A stretch of DNA of 64,000 bases from Pseudomonas sp. IB20 (GTDB lineage Bacteria > Pseudomonadota > Gammaproteobacteria > Pseudomonadales > Pseudomonadaceae). This document shows positions 48,170-56,965 of the stretch, piece after piece. The notes beneath the pieces were generated by a model. That model was not told the DNA's origin. It worked only from the letters and a program-made list of their open reading frames with translations, and ran no database searches. The stretch lies in assembly GCF_009707325.1 (NCBI RefSeq), contig NZ_CP046103.1, positions 248,001-312,000 of the forward strand, in the 5' to 3' direction. A program made the position numbers and the translations under genes. The stretch's first letter is position 1. Each line of letters begins with the position of its first letter.

Positions 48170-49276
48170 ATGACCACCCTGCACAGCACACCTCGCGCCG
48201 ATGGCTTCTACATGCCCGCCGAATGGGCGCCACAGACCCAAACGTGGATGATCTGGCCTGAGCGCCCCGACAACTGGCGCCTGGGCGGCAAGCCGGCGCA
48301 GGCGGCCCACGCGGCCGTGGCCAAGGCCATTGCGCGGTTCGAGCCGGTGACGGTCGGTGTGTCCGCCGGGCAGTACGAAAACGCGCGTGCGCGTTTGGAC
48401 GTGCCCAATATCCGTGTGGTGGAAATGTCCAACGACGACGCCTGGGTGCGCGACACCGGCCCAACCTTCGTGATCAACAACAGCGGCGAAGTGCGCGGTG
48501 TGAACTGGGATTTCAACGCCTGGGGCGGCTTTGACGGCGGCCTGTACTCGCCGTGGAACCGTGATTCGCAGGTGGGTGGCAAGATCCTCGAGATCGAGCG
48601 CGCGCCGCGTTACCGCACTGAGGGTTTTGTGCTGGAAGGCGGTTCGATCCACGTCGACGGCGAAGGCACGCTGATCACCACCGAAGAATGCCTGTTGAAC
48701 CGCAATCGCAACCCGCACCTGGATCGCGCGGCCATCGAAGCGGTGCTCAGCGCCAACCTGGCTGTGGATAAGATCATCTGGCTGCCGGACGGCCTGGTCA
48801 ACGACGAAACCGACGGCCATGTGGATAACTTCTGCTGCTACGTACGCCCGGGCGAAGTGCTGCTGGCCTGGACCGATGACCCGCAAGACCCGAACTACGC
48901 GCGCTGCCACGCGGCCATGAACGTGCTGCAAAGCAGCACCGACGCCCAGGGACGCGCGTTCACCGTGCATAAAATGCCGATCCCCGGCCCGTTGTACGCC
49001 ACCGAAGAAGAGTGCGCCGGTGTGGACCCGGTGGATGGCAGCCAGGAACGTAACCCGAGCGTGCGCTTGGCCGGTTCCTACGTGAATTTCCTGATCGTCA
49101 ACGGCGGCATCATCGCGCCGAGCTTCGACGACCCTATGGACCGCCAGGCCAAGGAAATCCTGCAGAACCTGTTCCCGCAGCACGAAGTAGTGATGGTGCC
49201 GGGCCGCGAACTGTTACTGGGCGGCGGCAATATCCACTGCCTGACCCAACAACAGCCGGCGCCGCACAAAAACTGA
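48170..49276 (+). CDS. aguA: Agmatine deiminase
   Basis: The 368-residue enzyme converts agmatine to N-carbamoylputrescine. The catalytic cysteine is C357 ([14 protein letters not shown]), and an early region with [12 protein letters not shown] (about residues 86-97) binds the substrate guanidine. Length and motifs match P. aeruginosa AguA. The partner aguB is not adjacent. Two TGTGGATAA sites (48763, 48820) lie in the coding sequence. A strong terminator follows at 49337. Confidence 0.94.
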   Translation: MTTLHSTPRADGFYMPAEWAPQTQTWMIWPERPDNWRLGGKPAQAAHAAVAKAIARFEPVTVGVSAGQYENARARLDVPNIRVVEMSNDDAWVRDTGPTFVINNSGEVRGVNWDFNAWGGFDGGLYSPWNRDSQVGGKILEIERAPRYRTEGFVLEGGSIHVDGEGTLITTEECLLNRNRNPHLDRAAIEAVLSANLAVDKIIWLPDGLVNDETDGHVDNFCCYVRPGEVLLAWTDDPQDPNYARCHAAMNVLQSSTDAQGRAFTVHKMPIPGPLYATEEECAGVDPVDGSQERNPSVRLAGSYVNFLIVNGGIIAPSFDDPMDRQAKEILQNLFPQHEVVMVPGRELLLGGGNIHCLTQQQPAPHKN

Positions 49277-49336
49277 GTGCAGTTGTAACAGCGCTTGAGC
49301 GAAACCCCGGCGCTACCTGTTTATAGCGCTCACAGC

Positions 49337-49370
49337 AAGCCCGCGGCCCAGCAAGGCCGCGGGCTTTTTT
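49337..49370 (+). terminator. aguA terminator
   Basis: AAGCCCGCGGCC and GGCCGCGGGCTT form a perfect 12-bp stem with a 6-base loop, then a run of T. Confidence 0.93.
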
Positions 49371-49398
49371 GTGTTCGAATGTCTATAAACACAGGACA

Positions 49399-49415
49399 TT
49401 GGCATAGCTCTTGTA
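49399..49415 (+). promoter_or_regulatory. Weak sigma-54-like promoter
   Basis: TTGGCATAGCTCTTGTA has the -24 GG and near -12 TTG spacing of sigma-54 promoters, but GT in place of GC at -12. It lies 95 bases before the small ORF start. Tentative. Confidence 0.3.
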
Positions 49416-49510
49416 TCGGTGTTGGCACAGTAACCCAAGGTCGTGACTGCACAGTTCTGTCATAAACCTTGAGTAAGTTAGCCGCTCAAGCAGTAGGAGA
49501 GAGCGCTGAA

Positions 49511-49726
49511 ATGAATGCCGATATCAACCTGATCCACACGCGCCCATTCCACCCCACGCGGGTCAACGGTGAAGCGATCCAGGCGCTGGCGCTTTGGTTG
49601 AAGGCAAACGGCTCGCGACAGGCAAGGCAACAGCCTGACTTGCGCAGCGTGATGAGTGAACGTTACCCGGTGGGGTTGTTCAGTGAGGATGAAGTGCATG
49701 CGTTGTGTGAGTTGATGCAAAACTGA
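49511..49726 (+). CDS. Small conserved-looking hypothetical protein
   Basis: This 71-residue frame starts MNADINLIHTRPFHPTRVN, with AGGAG about 12 bases before the ATG (a longer in-frame start exists at 49469). It is soluble with no signal or membrane segment and ends FSEDEVHALCELMQN. I do not recognise it. The codon use fits the neighbours, so it is probably real. It stands alone between the aguA terminator and a REPIN. Confidence 0.55.
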   Translation: MNADINLIHTRPFHPTRVNGEAIQALALWLKANGSRQARQQPDLRSVMSERYPVGLFSEDEVHALCELMQN

Positions 49727-49742
49727 AAAAGCACCACGATCA

Positions 49743-49830
49743 ATTGTGGGAGCGGCGGTGCGACGATTCGACTTCCGGAAGCCGCTTTCAACAACAAGCC
49801 CGCTCCTCACCACAAGCTTGCTCCCACATT
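49743..49830. repeat. Degenerate REPIN
   Basis: ATTGTGGGAGCGGCGG at the left is mirrored by CAAGCTTGCTCCCACATT at the right, enclosing CGACTTCCGGAAGCCG. It lies between the small ORF and the TonB receptor, convergent ends. Confidence 0.75.
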
Positions 49831-49845
49831 AGAGCGTGATCGGCG

Positions 49846-51945
49846 TTAGAAACTGTAGGTGCCTGTGACCACCAAGCTACGCGGCTCACCCGGCTGGATC
49901 TGCGCCGCGCTCGTCGCCGAGGCGTAGTAGTTTTTGTCAGCGATATTGTTCAGCGCCGCGCGCACGTCCCATTCCTTCTGGCGGAACCCCGCCAACGCAT
50001 CCCAGCGACCATAACCCGGCAACACCACAGTGTTGAGGCTGTCGGCATAACGGTCGCCTACCAAGGTCAAACCAGTTTCTGCATACCAACCCATTTCCGG
50101 TTTCCAGGTGATAAACAGGCTGGCATTACGCTTGGCCACATCGCTGACACGCTTGCCTGCAAAGCCGTTGTTGTCTTTCTCGACCTTGGCGTCCTGCAGG
50201 CCGACGCCACCGCGCACATACCAGTTATCCACAATCTTGCCGGTGGCGGTCAGCTCCACGCCGCGTGAGCGTTGCAGGCCGCTGAGCAGGGTGATGGTGC
50301 GGTCCAGCGGGTCGCTGGTGCGGCGGTTGTAGAGTTCAAGCTCGTACACGGCGAGGGTGGTGCTCAGGCGGTCGTCGAGCCAGTCGCTTTTTACGCCGAT
50401 TTCCTTTTGCTTGGTCAGCTCGGGGCTCAGGTCGTTGACGCTGCCGGCGGCATTCGGCGTGATGCCAATCAGGCCACCGCCTGCCGGGGAGAAGGTCTTG
50501 CTCCACGAGGCATAAAACGAGTGCTGTTCCAGCGGCGTCCACACCAAGCCTACGCGCGGGCTGGTGCTGCGGCTGTCGACGTCTTGCTGGGTGTTGAGCA
50601 CCTTGCTGGTGGTGTCCACTTCAAAGTGGTCGTAACGCAGGCCTGCCAGCAGTTGCCATTGATCGTTGAGGCGCAGTTGGTCCTGCACGTACACGGCACG
50701 GCTTTCGACTTCGGTGTGGTTGTTACTTGAAAGGCTCATCCGCCCAGTGTGGCTCAGGTGGCGGTTGGGCTGGTTGAGGTCCAGGCTCGGTACGGCCTGG
50801 CCGCCCCGGTTGACGGCGGTGGCGCTGTAGAGCTTCGGATCGCGACGTTGGCTGCCCAGCTCTATACCGGTGAGCAGGCGGTGCTCCAGGCCGAAGGTGT
50901 CAAACCCACCTTCCAGCTCAAGGTTGTTGAACACGTTGCGGGTGGTCAGGTCCTGCTGCCAACGCTGGCGCGTGACCTGGTTGGCTTTGGGGTCGTAGCC
51001 GGTCTGGTAGGTGTTGTCGAAATCGCTGTCGAGCTTGAACACGCCGAGGGTGTGGCGCAGTTGCCAGTTGGCGTTGAGTTCATAGGCAAGCTTGGAGCGC
51101 AGGGACTGGGATTTGTCGTCGATGTAGTCGCGGCTGTCAAAGTAAGTGCTGCTGCGGCTCACGTCCGCCGGGCGACCGTTGACCCCGGGGATGCCACGGT
51201 CTGGTGTGCGGTTGTAGCGGCTGTATTCGTATTGCACCAACCAATTCAGGTCGGGCGTCAGCTGCCAGCTCATCGACGGCGCGAACAGCTGGCGGTTGCC
51301 GCTGACGCCATCACGGAAGCTGTTGTTGTCCTGGTTGCCCATGTTCAGGCGCAGGCTGATGGTGTCGGTGGGGTCGGTGCTGAGGTCGGCATACAGGCTG
51401 CGCAGGTCGTTGCTGCCGCCTTGGGCTTCGATACTGGATTTTTGCCCCGCCGTGGGCAATTTGCTTACGCGGTTGACGATGCCGCCCTGGCCGCCTCGCC
51501 CGTACAGCACGGCTGCCGGGCCTTTGAGCACTTCGATGCGCTCGATGTTGTGCAGGTCGCGCACGTACTGGCTGTCGTCGCGAATGCCGTCCAGGTAGAA
51601 GTCATTGCTCGCGTCAAAACCACGGATGCGCAGGCTGTCGAAGCGCGTGTCGGCGCCGCTGCTGACGTTGGGAATCCCGCTGAGTGCCTGGCCCAGGTCG
51701 TTTGTGCCGTAAGAGCGCAGGCTTTCGGTTTTGACCGAGTCGATGGCCTGGGGCACATAACGCACCGACGTGGCCGTGCGAGTGGCGGTGTTGGTCTCTT
51801 TGACGCGTGGGTCGTCTTCGTCAGCTTCGGTGCTGATTGAAGTGGCGGGTAAGACCGTGGTCGCGCCGGCAAAACCGGCAGACAGCAGAACAGAAAGCCC
51901 AAGGGTGATGGGCGTCAGGCGAGAGGCAGGCATGGGGGCAGGCAT
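49846..51945 (-). CDS. TonB-dependent siderophore receptor (catecholate-type)
   Basis: The 699-residue outer-membrane receptor has a signal peptide (cleavage near AGA, residue 28), a plug domain at about 60-190 (SLRIRGFDASNDFYLDGIRDD and IERIEVLKGPAAVLYGRG) and a 22-strand barrel ending in VVTGTYSF with a C-terminal aromatic. The plug resembles Fiu/PiuA-class catecholate siderophore receptors. The ligand cannot be fixed. It stands alone. I found no clear Fur box in the AT-rich region upstream (51946-52040). Confidence 0.82.
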   Translation of the reverse strand: MPAPMPASRLTPITLGLSVLLSAGFAGATTVLPATSISTEADEDDPRVKETNTATRTATSVRYVPQAIDSVKTESLRSYGTNDLGQALSGIPNVSSGADTRFDSLRIRGFDASNDFYLDGIRDDSQYVRDLHNIERIEVLKGPAAVLYGRGGQGGIVNRVSKLPTAGQKSSIEAQGGSNDLRSLYADLSTDPTDTISLRLNMGNQDNNSFRDGVSGNRQLFAPSMSWQLTPDLNWLVQYEYSRYNRTPDRGIPGVNGRPADVSRSSTYFDSRDYIDDKSQSLRSKLAYELNANWQLRHTLGVFKLDSDFDNTYQTGYDPKANQVTRQRWQQDLTTRNVFNNLELEGGFDTFGLEHRLLTGIELGSQRRDPKLYSATAVNRGGQAVPSLDLNQPNRHLSHTGRMSLSSNNHTEVESRAVYVQDQLRLNDQWQLLAGLRYDHFEVDTTSKVLNTQQDVDSRSTSPRVGLVWTPLEQHSFYASWSKTFSPAGGGLIGITPNAAGSVNDLSPELTKQKEIGVKSDWLDDRLSTTLAVYELELYNRRTSDPLDRTITLLSGLQRSRGVELTATGKIVDNWYVRGGVGLQDAKVEKDNNGFAGKRVSDVAKRNASLFITWKPEMGWYAETGLTLVGDRYADSLNTVVLPGYGRWDALAGFRQKEWDVRAALNNIADKNYYASATSAAQIQPGEPRSLVVTGTYSF

Positions 51946-52181
51946 CCAAAAAGTTCGGGAAGTAAAAAACGCGCGAATGTTAATGCTTTGTATTTGCGTG
52001 CGTTATCTATTCCCAAACATGTAGGCGCTAAATATTGTTACTTGATGTGTTTCTGAGAGGTGTAAGAGGATTTTTCAGCGTTTTGTATCAGCAGTTTAGA
52101 GCCGTCTTTAGACTTTTTTTGAATAAATACAGACGATTCACGAAATTGACACATAGTTCAACGCGCGCATACGATTGCGCC

Positions 52182-52260
52182 CAACGCCTGTGGCTAACAG
52201 CCATAACTCATCCAATAAAAAAGGCCTGCGGCAGTTCAGTCGTCCGCGGGCCTTCTTTTT
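52182..52260 (+). ncRNA. Candidate small RNA or attenuated leader
   Basis: A good promoter, TTGACA (52146) and TACGAT (52170) with an 18-base spacer, is followed by about 79 bases and then a terminator, AAGGCCTGCGG ... CCGCGGGCCTT with CTTTTT (52221-52260). An inner stem TGGCT-AAC-AGCCA (52191 region) precedes it. There is no coding frame of note. It lies between the divergent TonB receptor and the porin gene. It could be a small RNA or an early-terminating leader of the porin mRNA. Confidence 0.4.
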
Positions 52261-52272
52261 CCTGGAGAAAGT

Positions 52273-52306
52273 TGACACCAGAAAAGCAACACGGGGCCTG
52301 GTGTCA
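52273..52306 (+). promoter_or_regulatory. Inverted repeat in the porin leader
   Basis: TGACACCAG (52273-52281) and CTGGTGTCA (52298-52306) are perfect inverted arms 16 bases apart, ending 37 bases before the porin ATG. They may be an operator or an RNA stem. The remaining 51946-52342 region holds no other gene. Confidence 0.5.
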
Positions 52307-52342
52307 CAGCGCGTACTCAACCAGTAATAAGGAATATAAGAA

Positions 52343-53617
52343 ATGTTGAAGCAACGGATGGGTTTGATCGCTCTGGGGATTTTGAGCGCCACTCAGGCAA
52401 TGGCTAACGACCAGGAGCAATCCAAGGGTTTTGTTGAAGACAGCCACCTGAATATCGCAGCACGTAATGCCTACATCAGCCGTGACTACAAAAACCCCAA
52501 GCAAGACAAAGCCGAATGGGGCCAAGGCTTCATCGGCAAGTTTGAATCCGGTTTCACCCAAGGCACAGTCGGTGTGGGTGTGGACGTGATCGGTCAATAC
52601 GCTATTCGCCTGGACGGTGGCAGAGGCAGTGCCGGCGCTGGCGGTATCGACTTCTTCAAAGAAGGCGCAAGCACCACGCGAGCCAAGGGCGGCGCAGCCG
52701 TCAAATTCCGGGTTTCCAACACTGTACTGAAGTACGGTGATCAGTTCCCGGCTGTGCCTGTGCTGCAGTACGACAGCTCGCGTCTGTTGTCCGAAACCTA
52801 CACCGGTACTTCGATCGTTTCCAAAGAGATCGCCGGTCTGCAACTGGACGCCGGTCACTTCACCAAAGAAGCGCGCAAGAGCGCCGAAGGCACCGACAGC
52901 GGTCGCCTGAAAAGCATCGACTACATCGGTGGTAGCTACAAATTCACCGAAAGCCTGTCGGCTGCTCTGTATGCCTCCGACATGCAAGACGTGCTGAAGA
53001 AGCAATACGTCAACGTCAACTACGTGCTGGCCCTGCCAGAGAAGCAATCGTTGACCTTTGACTTCAACGGCTACAAAACCAAGCTGGACCGCAGCTTCGC
53101 CCTGGAAAACCAAGGTGATGCGGACGCCCGCGACAACAAAATCTGGAGCCTGGGCGCTACCTGGGCTGTTGGCCCGCACAGCTTCACCGTCGCTCACCAG
53201 CGCAGCACCGGCGACACCGGCTACCTGTACGGCGGCTACCGCAACGCTGGCGGCATCGGCGACGGCGGCAACACCATCCTGCTGGCCAACTCCTACTGGT
53301 CCGACTTCAACGGTAAGGACGAGCGCTCCTGGCAAGCAGGTTACGGCCTGGACTTCAGCGCCTTCGGCGTGCCTGGCCTGACCTACAACATCGCCTACGT
53401 GCGCGGCACCAACATTGACGACGGTACCAACCGCGGCCGTGGCACCGAGCGTGAAATCTTCAACCAGTTCAAATACGTCGTTCAGAGCGGCCCAGCCAAA
53501 GACCTGAGCCTGCGCGCTCGTGCCTCCTGGTTGCGCGTCTCCAGCAACGCCAGCGAGTACAACGTAGGCGGTAACGAAATCCGTCTGTTCGCCGACTACC
53601 CAATCAACGTTTTCTAA
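52343..53617 (+). CDS. OprD-family porin (OprE/OprQ-like)
   Basis: This 424-residue outer-membrane protein has a signal peptide (MLKQRMGLIALGILSATQAMA, about 21 residues). The mature start NDQEQSKGFVEDSHLNIAARNAYISRDY is typical of the OprE/OprQ subgroup. It ends in a beta strand with a C-terminal F (PINVF). Codon use is strongly biased towards common codons, suggesting high expression. It differs from the porin gene at 6.7 kb, so the window has two OprD-family members. A strong terminator follows. Confidence 0.88.
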   Translation: MLKQRMGLIALGILSATQAMANDQEQSKGFVEDSHLNIAARNAYISRDYKNPKQDKAEWGQGFIGKFESGFTQGTVGVGVDVIGQYAIRLDGGRGSAGAGGIDFFKEGASTTRAKGGAAVKFRVSNTVLKYGDQFPAVPVLQYDSSRLLSETYTGTSIVSKEIAGLQLDAGHFTKEARKSAEGTDSGRLKSIDYIGGSYKFTESLSAALYASDMQDVLKKQYVNVNYVLALPEKQSLTFDFNGYKTKLDRSFALENQGDADARDNKIWSLGATWAVGPHSFTVAHQRSTGDTGYLYGGYRNAGGIGDGGNTILLANSYWSDFNGKDERSWQAGYGLDFSAFGVPGLTYNIAYVRGTNIDDGTNRGRGTEREIFNQFKYVVQSGPAKDLSLRARASWLRVSSNASEYNVGGNEIRLFADYPINVF

Positions 53618-53649
53618 TTGATTCGGCGTCGCGCCTGATTCCAGGCGAT

Positions 53650-53678
53650 AAAAAACCCCGACTGGTTCGGGGTTTTTT
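53650..53678 (+). terminator. Porin gene terminator
   Basis: AAAAAACCCCGA and TCGGGGTTTTTT form a 12-bp stem with a 5-base loop and a T-run. Confidence 0.93.
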
Positions 53679-53822
53679 TATGCGCGCCAACCGGCCTCTG
53701 ACTTGTTACATCGCAGTACTAATGAAGTACTCCGCGCCACCTTTATGCCCTTCAGGCGCACGCCTAAATTAGCCCCACTTGCCCGCCCATCACCCCTATG
53801 GCCGGCCACTGGAGCCACTGCC

Positions 53823-54038
53823 ATGCCCTTTGTCAGCCTGCGCATCACCCGTGACGGCGTTACCCCGGAGCAAAAAGCCCAGGTCATCGCCGAATTCACC
53901 GAAACCCTCGAACGCGTCCTCAACAAACGCCCCGACCTGACCCACATCGTGATCGAAGAAGTCGACACCGATAACTGGGGTTTAGAAAGTCCGCCCTGGT
54001 ATGGCTGGCTTCCCGGGTTGCGCGCTGCTGTGTGCTAA
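53823..54038 (+). CDS. 4-oxalocrotonate tautomerase-family protein
   Basis: From ATG 53823 the 71-residue frame begins MPFVSLRITRDGVTPEQKAQV, with the catalytic Pro2 exposed after Met removal, and continues ERVLNKRPDLTHIVIEEVDT, typical of small tautomerases. After DNWG the sequence changes to LESPPWYGWLPGLRAAVC, which does not look like the family end. The C-terminus may have been altered near the tRNA-Thr site. The substrate is unknown. Confidence 0.65.
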   Translation: MPFVSLRITRDGVTPEQKAQVIAEFTETLERVLNKRPDLTHIVIEEVDTDNWGLESPPWYGWLPGLRAAVC

Positions 54039-54170
54039 GACGTCCGCCGCTGGGCCGTTCCGACGTGTGGGCCCCACACCAGGGGAGGGCATAGGGACGG
54101 CTTATTACGTCGCTTGTTACGTCTAGCGCAAAAAACAAGGGCCTGCATCGCTGCAAGCACTTGATTTATA

Positions 54171-54246
<76 letters not shown>

Positions 54247-54736
54247 GTGTTAGGGCGACGATTATAGCGATTGGCAAGCTTCTGTAAACCCCTGAATTCT
54301 GACTATTTTTGCAGAAGTGAAGGTTTTTTTGCGATCACCGCTTTTTCGTCGCTTCAGGGCCTGCAAATCAGCTCAATTCCCGTCGCCGCAATCGTCGGTG
54401 AATTTCAGCTATTTCAGCATCTGCGCCTGGCCCTTGGAGTCCAGATACGTCATCCGCGCATTCACTACGCCGTAGCCCGTGCGGGCGTCCTCTGGGGCAT
54501 CAACGGTGGGTTGGGCTCATTGAATGCCTGGGAGGTAGCTGGGCTGTGTGCGGGTTTTGTCGGGTTGTGTATTGCGTGGCGTCATGCCACTCATCTGAAA
54601 GCATTTCGTTACAAACATCCAAATACTGACAGCATCATAAGCATTTCGTTACAAACATCCAAATACTGACAGCATCATTTTGATTTCACACAATGCGCGC
54701 CACAATAATTCAGCGGTTTAAGCCGGGGAGCAGTCA
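54247..54736. other. Intergenic region between tRNA-Thr and the MinD-like genes
   Basis: These 490 bases have a plus-strand open frame at 54271-54669, but it has no ribosome site or recognised family, and part of it is a tandem duplication. The likely promoter of the first MinD-like gene lies after the duplication (TTTGATTTCACACAATG area, 54679-54695). GGGGAG precedes the GTG start. Confidence 0.5.
54599..54678. repeat. Tandem duplication (2 x 40 bp) upstream of the MinD-like genes
   Basis: The 40-bp unit at 54599-54638 is directly repeated at 54639-54678 with no spacer. It carries TACAAACATCCAAATACTGA. It lies 58 bases before the GTG start, so it may duplicate promoter sequence. Confidence 0.93.
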
Positions 54737-55651
54737 GTGGGGCGTGCAGATCACAGTTCAACACCAAGCACCGCGCTGGCTGAGCCTTTGCAGCGTTTGC
54801 TCGAGCAACTGAACCAAGGCGTTGCGCAATCTCTTCGCCCGCCTGAGGTGGTTGAAGGCCCGCATGGCGAGGTGTATTCGGATGCTTCGGCGCCGACGGT
54901 CGTGGTGGTGGTTTCTGCCACGGGCGGTGTGGGGCGCAGCACGTTGGCGGCGGCGCTTGCCAGTGGTTTGCAGCGTCAGGGGCATCCGGCGTTGGCGTTG
55001 GACCTGGACCCGCAAAACGCGCTGCGTGATCACTTGTGCCCGGGGTTTGATTTGCCGGGTCTCGGGGCTGTGAGCCTGCTCAACCAGACCTGGGAGGCCT
55101 TGCCTAAGCGCGGGTTTGCCGGGTGCCGTGTGGTGGCCTTTGGCGAGACCGACCCGGTGCAGCAGCAAAGTTTGAATCGCTGGCTGGGGCAGGACCTCGA
55201 GTTTCTGCGCAAGCGTCTGGCCGGGCTCGGGTTGAATGGGCAGGACACGGTGGTGATCGATGTGCCTGCGGGTAATTCGGTGTACCTCAGCCAGGCGCTG
55301 TCGGTGGCGGATGCGGTGTTGGTGGTGGTCCAGCCGGACGCGGCTTCGTTTCGCCGCTTGGCGAAAATGGACGAAGTGCTCGCGCCTTACCTCGCCAGCG
55401 AATCTCCACTGCAACGGTTTTACGTGATCAACCAAGTGGACGCTGGCCACGCCTTCAGCCAGGACATGGCCGGGGTGTTCAAGCTGCGCCTGGGCGATGC
55501 GGTGCTGGGTGCGGTGCACCGCGACCCTGCTTTCATCGAGGCCCAGGCCTACGGGCGCGACCCGCTCGACCCGTCGCTTAACAGTGTTGGCGGCCAGGAT
55601 ATAAATGCTTTATGCCGGGCCTTGAAGGGGCGACTGCACCAAGGCCATTAA
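54737..55651 (+). CDS. MinD/BcsQ-like ATPase, WssA type (first copy)
   Basis: From GTG 54737 (GGGGAG 6 bases upstream) this encodes 304 residues of the BcsQ/YhjQ MinD-like family, which polarises cellulose synthase. The P-loop at about 61-70 reads ATGGVGRSTL, so both MinD signature lysines are replaced (T62 and R67). A Walker B-like ALDLDPQNAL follows at about 92-101. In SBW25 the wss cellulose operon starts with WssA and ends with WssJ, both MinD-like. Here no wssB-I lie between this gene and the next, only 168 bases. Confidence 0.82.
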   Translation: MGRADHSSTPSTALAEPLQRLLEQLNQGVAQSLRPPEVVEGPHGEVYSDASAPTVVVVVSATGGVGRSTLAAALASGLQRQGHPALALDLDPQNALRDHLCPGFDLPGLGAVSLLNQTWEALPKRGFAGCRVVAFGETDPVQQQSLNRWLGQDLEFLRKRLAGLGLNGQDTVVIDVPAGNSVYLSQALSVADAVLVVVQPDAASFRRLAKMDEVLAPYLASESPLQRFYVINQVDAGHAFSQDMAGVFKLRLGDAVLGAVHRDPAFIEAQAYGRDPLDPSLNSVGGQDINALCRALKGRLHQGH

Positions 55652-55819
55652 TTTGACTGTTTACCGCCTGTCTAAAAAATAACCAGTCAAAACATCAAAA
55701 TAATGACACTTTCCTGCGCCTGTCACAGAATGCCTCACTAAGACGCCCATAATAAGACCTGCGGTAAGTGCCTGCTTGCCGACCTTCACGTCTTTAAGCT
55801 GCGTCGTGAGGAGCTGGCT

Positions 55820-56725
55820 ATGAGCCTTAGCGAAGAACTTCTGGCGTTGTTCGGCAAGAACGTCACCCATGATGCCGAAGGCATTAATGCGCGCATGCAC
55901 TTTTTTGGCAGCGTGCCTGCTAATGAAACCCTCCCTGCCCACTCCCAATTGACCGATATCGCAGCGCTGCGCCCCAAAGTGGTGGCGTTGGTGTCGATGA
56001 ATGGCGGCGTCGGCCGCAGCACCCTGGCCACGGCCTTGAGCAGCGGTTTGCAGCGTTATGGCGAATCCGTTGTGGCGCTGGACCTGGACCCGCAGAACGC
56101 CTTGCACCATCACTTTGGCGTCAGTGCCGCGTTGCCCGGTATCGGCCGCACCAGCCTGGAGCACGGGCAGTGGAGCCCTTTGCAGCAGCTCGGCTTTGCC
56201 GGTTGCCAGGTTATTACCTTTGGCGATATCGACATTCAGCAGCAGGAAAACCTCGAGCGTTGGCTCAAGCACGAGCCCACCTGGTTGGCGCAGCGCCTTG
56301 CGTCTTTGGGGCTGAGCGAGCGGCAGACGGTGATCATCGATACCCCCGCCGGCAATAACGTCTACTTCCATCAGGCGCTGAACGTCGCCGATGTGGTGTT
56401 GGTGATTGTGCAAGCCGATGCCGCGTGCCTTGGCACCTTGGATCATCTGGATGTGCTGCTCGCCCCGCACCTTGAGGGCGACAACCCACCGACTGTGCAG
56501 GTGGTGGTCAATCAGGTGGATGAGGGCAACCCTTTCAGCCTGGACATGGTTGAGGCGTTCAAACAGCGCCTTGGCACGGCGCCGTTGGAGGTTCATCGCG
56601 ATATGGCAATCAACGAGGCACTGGCGTTCGCCGCCGACCCGCTGGACAACGTGGCGAAACGCTTGGCGAGTGACGATATCGGCGAGATTTGTCGGGTGCT
56701 GAAGGCGCCGAAAAGACGCGCCTAA
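55820..56725 (+). CDS. MinD/BcsQ-like ATPase, WssJ-like (second copy)
   Basis: This 301-residue protein is closely related to the one before: shared segments include GGVGRSTLATALSSGLQR, ALDLDPQNAL, GFAGCQV and VIDTPAGNNVY. Its P-loop (residues 60-69) again lacks both MinD lysines (N61 and R66). It starts at ATG 55820 after GGAG. It may be the other end of a lost cellulose operon (WssJ) or a tandem duplicate of WssA. There are no wssB-I, bcsA or bcsB in the window. Confidence 0.82.
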   Translation: MSLSEELLALFGKNVTHDAEGINARMHFFGSVPANETLPAHSQLTDIAALRPKVVALVSMNGGVGRSTLATALSSGLQRYGESVVALDLDPQNALHHHFGVSAALPGIGRTSLEHGQWSPLQQLGFAGCQVITFGDIDIQQQENLERWLKHEPTWLAQRLASLGLSERQTVIIDTPAGNNVYFHQALNVADVVLVIVQADAACLGTLDHLDVLLAPHLEGDNPPTVQVVVNQVDEGNPFSLDMVEAFKQRLGTAPLEVHRDMAINEALAFAADPLDNVAKRLASDDIGEICRVLKAPKRRA

Positions 56726-56965
56726 AGTGCGGTTTATACGCTTAACGCCAGATGCTTATGCACAATCGGTTGGTTGAACCTGCCCACAAACTGCCATTTT
56801 GTGGCGCTGTTCTCAATGCGCTGCAACTGCCTGTTTTGTGTGCATTTTATTTTATGAACAAAAAATGACCAGGGCACCTTTTGCCCTGTAGCGCTGATAA
56901 CTACAGCCTCTGTAAAGATTTCATCAACAGAGTTATCCACAGGGCGCGTGTAAGATTTTTGCCCT

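Noticed and set aside
51946..52040. Fur box upstream of the TonB receptor
   Set aside because: The region is AT-rich but no stretch matches the 19-bp palindrome well enough to report.
52035..52349. 104-residue frame before the porin gene
   Set aside because: It runs through a promoter and terminator and looks like chance; the region is better read as a small RNA unit plus leader.
54271..54669. 132-residue frame after tRNA-Thr
   Set aside because: No ribosome site, part of it lies in the 40-bp tandem duplication, and no family is recognised.
56734..56940. 68-residue minus-strand frame after the second MinD-like gene
   Set aside because: AT-rich intergenic DNA, no ribosome site, not protein-like.
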